From NCBI RefSeq assembly GCF_043944905.1, contig NZ_JBIMSN010000126.1:1-64000 (forward strand): 64,000 bases of DNA, given 5' to 3'. This DNA comes from Antrihabitans spumae. GTDB lineage: Bacteria > Actinomycetota > Actinomycetes > Mycobacteriales > Mycobacteriaceae. The notes under the pieces are model-generated. The model ran no database searches. It worked only from the letters and a program-made list of their open reading frames with translations, and was not told the DNA's origin. Below, in pieces: positions 57,609-64,000 of the stretch; within the stretch, counting starts at the first letter, position 1, and each line of letters begins with the position of its first letter. Made by a program: the position numbers and the translations under genes.

Positions 57609-58757
57609 ATGACGTTGGCTTCACCGGGGGCGCGAATGCGGCCCGCACGCAGGCGACGCGGAGTCACCGCCGTGTCCGCCCTGCTCCTGCTCGTCCTGAC
57701 GGGATGCGCACGCTTCGACGACGCTGCGTCCAGCCCGTTCAGCCCAGAGCCGACCGCGGGGCCCGCCGAGGTCGGCCCACGCACCGACAAACCACCGACG
57801 TCGACCTCACGCCCACCACGTCCGAGCGGGCCGTGCATCGATCCGGACCCCAACGTCGTCGCGACCTGCCTGGACACGACGGGCGGAATAGTCGTGCTGC
57901 CCGACGGCTCGGGCGCGCTCATCGCCGAACGGCGCACCGGCCGCATCCTGCGCGTCGCACCCGAACAGCCTGCCGCGGAAATCGCCCGCATCGACGTCGA
58001 CGGGTCGAGCGACGGTGGACTGCTGGACTTGGCACTCTCGCCGACGTTCCTCGAAGACGGCTTGATCTACGCCTACATCACAACCGGCAGCGACAATCGT
58101 GTCGTTCGAATCGCCGCGGGCGACACACCCAAGCCAGTGCTCGAAGGCATTCCGCGCGGCGCGACCGGCAACGCTGGGGCGCTCGACTTCGTCAACGAGA
58201 ACGAACTTGTCGTGCTGACGGGCGACGCCGGAAACCCAGCTGCCGCAGCCGATCCCGGCTCGCTCGCTGGCAAACTGTTACGCCTCGATCGGCCCAACGT
58301 CGGCCAACCCGCCACACCTCGAGTTGTCGTGTCTGGCATCGGCGTTGCCGGTGACGTATGCCTGGAACCGGGTGGAACGATCTGGGTCACCGACCGCACA
58401 GGCGTCGAAGATCGTCTGCAGAAGGTGAATCCGGAGGGCGCCGTCTCGTCGGCATGGACGTGGCCAGACCGCCCCGGCGTCGCGGGATGTGCGGCCGGAA
58501 GTGGCGTTGTCGCAGTCGCATTGACCGGCGCAAGGGCCCTCGCCCTGATGACCGTCGACCAGGGCACGGGTTCCATAACGGCGGCCCCGACCTTGCTCGC
58601 CCAGAATCAGTACGGCCAACTCGGTGGAGCGACTCCCGGACCCGACGGCGCGATCTGGGTGGGAACGGTGAACAAAACAGGCGGCGAACCCGGCCCGAAC
58701 GACGATCGAGTCGTTCGGATACCGCTACCCGGAGACGGTGGCGGCGGTCCGGATTAG
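57609..58757 (+). CDS. LppZ-like lipoprotein, sorbosone dehydrogenase-type propeller
   Basis: The 382-aa protein has an Arg-rich start, a signal sequence with LVLTGC (lipid Cys33), a Pro/Ser linker and a beta-propeller domain (GIVVLPDGSGALIAERRTGR, DGGLLDLALSPTFLEDGLIY, CLEPGGTIWVTDRTG). Family members bind PQQ or sugars. Position before gatB and the pattern match mycobacterial lppZ (Rv3006). Confidence 0.85.
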   Translation: MTLASPGARMRPARRRRGVTAVSALLLLVLTGCARFDDAASSPFSPEPTAGPAEVGPRTDKPPTSTSRPPRPSGPCIDPDPNVVATCLDTTGGIVVLPDGSGALIAERRTGRILRVAPEQPAAEIARIDVDGSSDGGLLDLALSPTFLEDGLIYAYITTGSDNRVVRIAAGDTPKPVLEGIPRGATGNAGALDFVNENELVVLTGDAGNPAAAADPGSLAGKLLRLDRPNVGQPATPRVVVSGIGVAGDVCLEPGGTIWVTDRTGVEDRLQKVNPEGAVSSAWTWPDRPGVAGCAAGSGVVAVALTGARALALMTVDQGTGSITAAPTLLAQNQYGQLGGATPGPDGAIWVGTVNKTGGEPGPNDDRVVRIPLPGDGGGGPD

Positions 58758-58774
58758 GACGAGGCGGCTACGCC

Positions 58775-58822
58775 GCTCGTGAGTCCTTTCGGAGGTTCCG
58801 ACCTCCGAAAGGACTCACGAGC
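58775..58822. terminator. 22-bp-stem inverted repeat at the lppZ/gatB junction
   Basis: A perfect 22-bp stem (arms 58775-58796 and 58801-58822, four-base loop) lies between two convergent genes. It starts GCTCGTGAGTCCTTTCGGAG. A near-copy sits at 62070-62117, also in a convergent gap, so it is a repeated terminator-like element. Confidence 0.75.
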
Positions 58823-58830
58823 CGCAGGCC

Positions 58831-60336
58831 TCAGGCGCAGGCCTCCAGGACCAATTCGCGGACCCGAGCTGCATCGGCTTGCCCGCGCGTCGCCTTCATG
58901 ACGTCGCCGACGATCTTGCCCGCAGCTGCAACCTTGCCGCTGCGGATCTTCTCAGCGATGTCGGGGTTGGCGGCTAGCGCGGTGTCGACGGCTTCCTTGA
59001 GTGCGGAGTCGTCGCGGACGACGCCGAGGCCGCGGGCGGCGATGATCTCCTCGGGAGTGCCTTCACCGGCGAGTAGACCGTCGATGACCTGACGTGCACC
59101 CTTGTTGTTGACCTTGTCCGCCGCAACGAGAGCGATCACGGCCGCTACCTGCTCGGGTGTGATGGGCAGCGCGTCGAGTTCGACGCCACGCTCGTTCGCC
59201 TTCTCGGACAGATACGCGACCCACCACGAACGAGCAGCAGCAGCGGGAGCACCGGCATCGACGGTGGCGATGATCAGATCGATGGCACCAGCGTTGACGA
59301 GGTCGCGCATGACCTCGTTGGACAGCGCCCACTCCTCCTGGATGCGCGCACGACGCAGCCACGGCAGCTCGGGAATGGTCGTACGGAGCTCCTCGATCCA
59401 CTCCGCATCGGGGGCAACGGGTTCCAGGTCGGGCTCGGGGAAATAGCGGTAGTCCTCGGCGGTCTCCTTGCGACGCCCAGCGGACGTCGTCCCGTCGGCC
59501 TCCTGGAAATGCCGTGTCTCCTGGACGACTTCGGCGCCGGCGTTCAAAACCGCTGCCTGACGGCGCATTTCGTAGCGAACAGCAACTTCGACGCTCTTCA
59601 GCGAGTTGACGTTCTTCGTCTCGGTACGCGTACCGAACTCCTTGGCGCCGATCTTCATCAGCGACACGTTCGCGTCACATCGCAGCGAACCCTGGTCCAT
59701 CCTGACGTCGGAAACGCCGAGAGCCTTGAGCAAGTCACGCAACGCCGTGACGTAGGCGCGGGCGACCTCGGGAGCGCGCTCGCCGGTGCCTTCGATCGTC
59801 TTCGTCACGATCTCGACCAACGGGACGCCAGCCCGGTTGTAATCGAGCAGCGAATGGCTGGCGCCGTGGATGCGTCCGGTTGCGCCGCCGACGTGCAGCG
59901 ACTTGCCGGTGTCCTCTTCCATGTGCGCGCGCTCGATCTCGACGCGGAAGGTGCTGCCGTCGTCGAGGACGACATCGAGGTAGCCGTCCGTCGCGATCGG
60001 CTCGTCGTACTGGCTGATCTGGTAGTTCTTCGGCTGGTCCGGGTAGAAGTAGTTCTTGCGCGCGAAGCGACCCCACGGCGTGATCGAGCAATTGAGCGCC
60101 AACCCGATACGAATCGCCGACTCGACGGCAGTCGCATTCACGACCGGCAGCGACCCCGGCAGGCCGAGGCACACCGGGCAGACCTGCGTATTGGGCTCGG
60201 CACCGAACTCGGTCGGGCAGGCGCAGAACATCTTGGTCTGAGTACCGAGTTCGACGTGAACTTCCATGCCGAGAACGGGTTCGTAGGTGGCGAGCACATC
60301 GGCGTAGTCGACGAGATCGACCGTTGCGGCAGTCAT
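58831..60336 (-). CDS. gatB: Asp/Glu-tRNA amidotransferase subunit B
   Basis: The 501-aa protein has the PET112/GatB core (EPVLGMEVHVELGTQTKMFC, CPVCLGLPGSLPVVN, NYFYPDQPKNYQISQYDEPI, DRNRAGVPLVEIVT-like) and a C-terminal YqeY-like domain. It amidates mischarged Asp- and Glu-tRNA, linking it to gltX and the tRNA genes here. No gatA or gatC is present in the window. Confidence 0.96.
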   Translation of the reverse strand: MTAATVDLVDYADVLATYEPVLGMEVHVELGTQTKMFCACPTEFGAEPNTQVCPVCLGLPGSLPVVNATAVESAIRIGLALNCSITPWGRFARKNYFYPDQPKNYQISQYDEPIATDGYLDVVLDDGSTFRVEIERAHMEEDTGKSLHVGGATGRIHGASHSLLDYNRAGVPLVEIVTKTIEGTGERAPEVARAYVTALRDLLKALGVSDVRMDQGSLRCDANVSLMKIGAKEFGTRTETKNVNSLKSVEVAVRYEMRRQAAVLNAGAEVVQETRHFQEADGTTSAGRRKETAEDYRYFPEPDLEPVAPDAEWIEELRTTIPELPWLRRARIQEEWALSNEVMRDLVNAGAIDLIIATVDAGAPAAAARSWWVAYLSEKANERGVELDALPITPEQVAAVIALVAADKVNNKGARQVIDGLLAGEGTPEEIIAARGLGVVRDDSALKEAVDTALAANPDIAEKIRSGKVAAAGKIVGDVMKATRGQADAARVRELVLEACA

Positions 60337-60367
60337 GCAGGACAGTTTATGCGGCGGGGGACGAACG

Positions 60368-60397
60368 ACTGGCCGGGGGCGGATGCCCCCGGCCAGT
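60368..60397 (-). terminator. Terminator after the DinB/TIGR03086-type gene
   Basis: A 13-bp perfect stem with GGAT loop (arms 60368-60380, 60385-60397) lies between the stop of the gene at 60415 and the gatB start. No T run, but a very stable GC stem. Confidence 0.6.
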
Positions 60398-60414
60398 CAG
60401 CCGACCCGCAGACC

Positions 60415-61017
60415 TCAGGCGGTCCAGTGCGGATCGCGGCCGAGGTAGCGGAGGAACGTGTCCTCGGCGCCGGCTTCCCCCTCCGACTCGACGACCGCCG
60501 CGTAGACGCCGTAGTTCCGCAGCGGCTCGACGATTTCCCGAGCAACCGCGAGTAGCTGCGCGGACAGTTCGTCACCCAGCGGTGACGGCGCTCCGATCGC
60601 GCGGGCGATGTCCCAGGCATGGACGGCGGCGTCCAACGCGCAGGCGCCGGAGGCGATCTCGACGGGCAACTCGCCGTGCGGGAGCGGAGTCGGAGCGGTT
60701 GCCCGATCGTCGGCCACATCGGCCCACGCCGAGGCGGTCGGGGCAATGGCGTCGCGAACCAGATCGGTTGCACTGCCGTCGATCGCACCCGACGGCGAGA
60801 ACGGGTCGTAGGTAGGTCCGTCGCCGACGCCGAGCGCCGACGCGTAGGCGAGTTGGTCGGCCGCGGCGTGCTGAACGACCTGGGTGACCGTCCACTCCGA
60901 GCACGGTGTCGCGAGCTGCCACTGGTCGTCGCCGATCGCGTCGACCGTGGTCTGCAGTGCGCGATGAGAAGCGGCGAGAGCGGTGCGCCAGTCGAGGTTT
61001 GCGGTCGTGTCGGTCAT
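60415..61017 (-). CDS. TIGR03086-family putative metal-binding (DinB-like) protein
   Basis: The 200-aa protein follows the family pattern: LAASHRALQTTVDAI, TPCSEWTVTQVVQHAAADQL, and the central HGELPVEIA and DAAVHAWDIARAIG. Members resemble mycothiol-dependent isomerases with a metal site formed by His residues. It is divergent from the WYL regulator gene, which may control it. Confidence 0.85.
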   Translation of the reverse strand: MTDTTANLDWRTALAASHRALQTTVDAIGDDQWQLATPCSEWTVTQVVQHAAADQLAYASALGVGDGPTYDPFSPSGAIDGSATDLVRDAIAPTASAWADVADDRATAPTPLPHGELPVEIASGACALDAAVHAWDIARAIGAPSPLGDELSAQLLAVAREIVEPLRNYGVYAAVVESEGEAGAEDTFLRYLGRDPHWTA

Positions 61018-61111
61018 GTCGTAGCCCTTTCGTCGTGTTCTTCCTTCTGTAAACAGCTTAAATTGCCATTAGGCTAGTTTCGTTCCTAATACATCGGTGG
61101 ATAGGAAATTT

Positions 61112-62077
61112 ATGGCGGAAACGGCGATACGGGTCCTGCGACTGCTGTCGCTGCTGCAGGACCAGCACATGCTCACCGGCCGCGAACTCGCCGAGCGACT
61201 CGGCGTCAGCGACCGCACCCTGCGCAACGACATCGCCAGGCTGCGCGACCTCGGTTATCCAATCCACGGCGGTCGGGGGTCGGTCGGCGGGTACCGCCTC
61301 GGCCACGGCACGAAGATGCCACCCCTACTGCTCGACGACGACGAGGCCGTCGCCGTCGCCGTGGTGATCGGACTTGCCGGCGACGGGTCGACAGGCGTCG
61401 CTGACATCGAGCAGAGTTCGGCGACAGCACTGGCAAAACTCGAGCAGATTCTGCCGAAGCGGTTGCAGCGCAAAGTGACTGCGCTGCGCAGTGCCACCGC
61501 GATCGGTCCGGCGACGACGGGTTCACGCGAGCCGGACGCACCCGTTGCCGCCGCGACCCTGACTGCACTCGCCGGTGCGATACGCGACAACGCAACGGTG
61601 ACGATCAGCGCCGACAACACCGAGACCGACATCGAGCCCTATCGCCTCGTCAACTGGCAGCGACGCTGGTATCTGGTCGCCTACGACCTCGGCAGCCATC
61701 GTTGGCGCGCCTATCCGGTGGCTCGGGTGCAGCGTGCGGCGGTTGGCAGCAGACGGTTCGGTCCGCGTGGTTTACCGGAAGACGACCTTGTCGCATTCGT
61801 CCTGCGCGAGGTCGCGTCGACCGGATGGAAGGTGCACGCTCGCGTCACGGTGCTCGCGGCGGCGGAGACAGTGATCGACCGCATCAATCCGGCGGTCGGC
61901 GTTGTGGAAGCTGTCGACGCGGAGACCAGCATCCTCGTGACGGGCGCAGACACGCTGGAAACGATCGCGATCTACCTGAGCATGCTCGGCATGGACTTCC
62001 GGGTCGATGGTCCGCCGGAGCTGGTCGAACACGTCCGGACCCTGGCCAGGAGATACACAGGGGCCACACGCTCGTGA
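61112..62077 (+). CDS. WYL-domain HTH transcription regulator
   Basis: ATG 61112 (AGGAAATTT upstream; a GTG at 61097 is an alternative) gives 321 aa. The N-terminal HTH_11 (MLTGRELAERLGVSDRTLRNDIARL) is followed by a WYL domain (VNWQRRWYLVAYD) and a C-terminal WCX part. These sense small ligands or nucleic acids. It is divergent from the TIGR03086 gene, and its stop lies in the left arm of the inverted repeat. Confidence 0.88.
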   Translation: MAETAIRVLRLLSLLQDQHMLTGRELAERLGVSDRTLRNDIARLRDLGYPIHGGRGSVGGYRLGHGTKMPPLLLDDDEAVAVAVVIGLAGDGSTGVADIEQSSATALAKLEQILPKRLQRKVTALRSATAIGPATTGSREPDAPVAAATLTALAGAIRDNATVTISADNTETDIEPYRLVNWQRRWYLVAYDLGSHRWRAYPVARVQRAAVGSRRFGPRGLPEDDLVAFVLREVASTGWKVHARVTVLAAAETVIDRINPAVGVVEAVDAETSILVTGADTLETIAIYLSMLGMDFRVDGPPELVEHVRTLARRYTGATRS

Positions 62078-62117
62078 GCACTTTCGGAGGGCCCCACCTC
62101 CGAAAAGACTCACGAGC
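62070..62117. terminator. 21-bp-stem inverted repeat at the WYL/pfkA junction
   Basis: Two 21-base arms (62070-62090, 62097-62117) with two mismatches share most of their sequence with 58775-58822. The element overlaps the last codons of the WYL gene and stops short of pfkA. Confidence 0.7.
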
Positions 62118-62129
62118 GGCGGAGCCGCC

Positions 62130-63161
62130 TCACCCGAAAAATGCCGCCGCATCGTCGTAGCGGGACTGCGGAACCCGCTTGAGCTGCCTTGTTGCATCCG
62201 CGAGCGGGACCAGACTGATCTCGGTTCCCCGCAGCGACACCATGTTGCCGAACGCACCCGCATGCGCGGCATCGACTGCGTTGACGCCGAATCGGGTCGC
62301 CAGCACCCGATCGAAGGGGGTCGGCGTGCCACCACGCTGGACATGCCCGAGCACCGTCGTACGGACCTCTTTGTTGATCCGCCGCTCGATCTCCACTCCG
62401 AGTTGCTGCGCGACCCCGGTGAATCGTTCGTGGCCGAATTCGTCGATGCCACCTTCGCGCAGCGTCATCGACTCCGGCGCGGGGTGTGCACCCTCCGCAA
62501 CGACGCAGATGAAGTGCGACATCCCACTCTGAAAGCGCTTCTTGACCAGCGCGCAGACCTGGTCGACGTCGAACGGCTGCTCGGGAATCAACGTCATGTG
62601 CGCGCCCGACGCCAGCCCCGAATGCAACGCGATCCAGCCGGCGTGACGGCCCATGACCTCGACCAACATCACCCGCTGATGAGACTCTGCCGTGCTGTGC
62701 AACCGATCGATCGCCTCGGTCGCAATGGTCAGTGCCGTATCGAATCCGAACGTGACATCCGTGCAGTCGATGTCGTTGTCGATCGTCTTCGGAACCCCGA
62801 CGACGGCGACGCCCTCCTCAGCCAGCCAGTGGGCCGCCGTCAGCGTGCCCTCACCGCCGATCGGAATCAGCACGTCGATGCCGTTGTCGTCGAGCGTCTG
62901 CTTGATCTGATCGATCCCGGCGCGCAGCTTCTCGGGGTTGGTACGCGCCGTTCCGAGCATGGTGCCACCCTTGGTGAGCAGCCTGTCGTTGCGATCGTCG
63001 TTCTGCAACTGGACCTTTCGATCCTCGAGCAGACCTCGCCAACCGTCGTTGAAGCCGACGATACTGTCGCCGTAGCGTCCGTTCGCAGTCCGCACGACCG
63101 CCCGAATCACGGCGTTGAGTCCTGGACAGTCGCCACCACCGGTGAGCACTCCGATACGCAT
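62130..63161 (-). CDS. pfkA: 6-phosphofructokinase
   Basis: The 343-aa enzyme starts at ATG 63159-63161 with GVLTGGGDCPGLNAVIR. It contains PIGGEGTLTAA, GVPKTIDNDIDCTDVTFG and VEVMGRHAGWIALHSG. The Lys in PKTIDND rather than Gly is typical of actinobacterial, PPi- or ATP-dependent group enzymes, so phosphate donor specificity is open. Confidence 0.94.
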   Translation of the reverse strand: MRIGVLTGGGDCPGLNAVIRAVVRTANGRYGDSIVGFNDGWRGLLEDRKVQLQNDDRNDRLLTKGGTMLGTARTNPEKLRAGIDQIKQTLDDNGIDVLIPIGGEGTLTAAHWLAEEGVAVVGVPKTIDNDIDCTDVTFGFDTALTIATEAIDRLHSTAESHQRVMLVEVMGRHAGWIALHSGLASGAHMTLIPEQPFDVDQVCALVKKRFQSGMSHFICVVAEGAHPAPESMTLREGGIDEFGHERFTGVAQQLGVEIERRINKEVRTTVLGHVQRGGTPTPFDRVLATRFGVNAVDAAHAGAFGNMVSLRGTEISLVPLADATRQLKRVPQSRYDDAAAFFG

Positions 63162-63195
63162 GGCCCTTATCTTGCCCGCTCGGTGCCCAACATGC

Positions 63196-63858
63196 TCAGC
63201 CTGGCGTGACGACGCCCGTTTCGTAGGCGAGTACGACGGCCTGCGCGCGGTCACGCAGGTTCAACTTGGAGAGCACCTTGCCGACGTGAGTCTTGACCGT
63301 TTGCTCGGCGACGAAGAGTTTCGACGCGATCTCGGTATTGGAGAGCCCCTTCGCAATCAGCTCGAGCACTTCGCGTTCCCGCGGTGTGAGAGATCCGAGT
63401 GCGGCAGATTCCACCTTCGGCGTCGATCGGCGCCGCGTGACGTCGGCGATCAGCCTGCGCGTGACCGTGGGCGCGAGCAGCGCCTGACCGTCTGCGACGA
63501 CGCGAACCGCCCTGATCAGTTCTTCGGCGGGTGCGTCCTTGAGCATAAATCCGCTGGCACCGATCCGAAGAGCCTCGTAGACGTAGTCGTCGATGTCGAA
63601 GGTCGTCAGCATCAGCACCCGGACCGGCGGTTCGAGCCCCGACGACAGGATCGCCCTCGCTGCATCGAGACCGTTCATCTCCGGCATCCGCACATCCATC
63701 AGGACGACGTCGGGTCGAAGCCGCTTGACCTCGGCAACCGCGACCCTACCGTCCGGCGCATCGCCGATCACACTGATATCCGGCTGAGCCGACAGGAGCG
63801 CTCCGAAACCCTGGCGGACCATCGCCTGGTCGTCTGCGATCAGCACCGTTATCGTCAC
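63196..63858 (-). CDS. NarL/LuxR-family response regulator
   Basis: The 220-aa protein has a receiver domain (VLIADDQAMVRQGFGALL with the acidic pair, DVVLMDVRMPEMNG with the phospho-Asp, KDAPAEEL with the Lys) and a LuxR-type HTH (LTPREREVLELIAKGLSNTE). GTG 63856-63858 start. It is nine bases from the kinase gene and probably its partner. Confidence 0.95.
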   Translation of the reverse strand: MTITVLIADDQAMVRQGFGALLSAQPDISVIGDAPDGRVAVAEVKRLRPDVVLMDVRMPEMNGLDAARAILSSGLEPPVRVLMLTTFDIDDYVYEALRIGASGFMLKDAPAEELIRAVRVVADGQALLAPTVTRRLIADVTRRRSTPKVESAALGSLTPREREVLELIAKGLSNTEIASKLFVAEQTVKTHVGKVLSKLNLRDRAQAVVLAYETGVVTPG

Positions 63859-63867
63859 CGCCCCACC

Positions 63868-64000
63868 CTAGGCGGTGCGTCCCGCCAACCCGGCGACCGT
63901 GTAGGTCGCAACGGGAAGCTGTGCTCTGACCTCGAATCCACCGTCGCCGCGTGGCGCCGCGGTGAGTAGACCGCCGACCGACAGTGCACGGTCCGTCATT
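63868..64000 (-). CDS. Sensor histidine kinase, C-terminal end (partial)
   Basis: The frame ending at TAG 63868-63870 reads TDRALSVGGLLTAAPRGDGG and FEVRAQLPV near the C-terminus, the usual end of the ATPase domain of NarX/DesK-type kinases. The rest lies beyond the window edge. Confidence 0.85.
   Translation of the reverse strand, partial: MTDRALSVGGLLTAAPRGDGGFEVRAQLPVATYTVAGLAGRTA

Overview
The window is chromosomal DNA of a mycolic-acid-containing actinobacterium (order Mycobacteriales), most likely a Rhodococcus, interrupted by a complete-looking siphovirus-type prophage. The host assignment rests on GC-rich codon use and on the gene order to the right of the prophage. gltX, an FAH-family hydrolase, an MFS transporter, leuB, serA, ilvC-ilvN-ilvB, a cfp6-like protein, DoxX, an LppZ-like lipoprotein, gatB and pfkA follow, as I recall it, the order of the Mycobacterium tuberculosis Rv2992c-Rv3010c block. 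No species can be named from the sequence alone.

Positions 1-512 are host DNA with no intact gene: a possible insertion-sequence end, a decayed ion-channel gene and the old terminator of a tRNA-Glu gene. Positions 513-43611 are the prophage, bounded by a perfect 51-bp direct repeat. The right copy lies inside the intact tRNA-Glu(CTC) gene, so the phage entered the 3' part of that tRNA and restored it.

The prophage has a classical layout. Two rightward genes next to attL (unknown protein, lipoprotein) look like lysogenic cargo. Leftward late genes, read from about 25.8 kb down to 2.1 kb, run HNH, TerS, TerL, portal, protease/scaffold, decoration, capsid, head-tail connectors, major tail protein, tail assembly chaperones with a frameshift, tape measure, tail tip, endolysin, holin candidates, collagen-like fibres and an SGNH esterase. 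Leftward early genes (40.5 to 26.5 kb) run Cro-like regulator, excisionase candidate, many small proteins, a degenerate WhiB, RecE/RecT-type recombination, small overlapping genes, a NrdH redoxin, an ASCH protein, a LysB-like esterase, a DUF5131 protein, a replication protein containing an iteron array, and a RuvC-like resolvase. Rightward lysogeny genes (40.67-43.53 kb) are the repressor, a membrane protein, an ImmA-like protease, a 57-aa protein, a DUF3263 protein and the tyrosine integrase.

The host right flank (43.6-64 kb) carries tRNA-Glu, tRNA-Gln, gltX and then branched-chain amino acid and serine biosynthesis. ilvBNC is preceded by a leader peptide with a Leu-Leu-Val-Ile run and a terminator, so attenuation is likely. 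The window ends in a two-component system whose histidine kinase is cut by the window edge.

The observations I rate highest are the 11-bp iteron array inside the replication gene, the two-cysteine WhiB-like protein, the displaced LysB-like gene, the duplicated tail assembly chaperone, the nested start in the endolysin, the set of translationally coupled membrane micropeptides, and the ilv leader.
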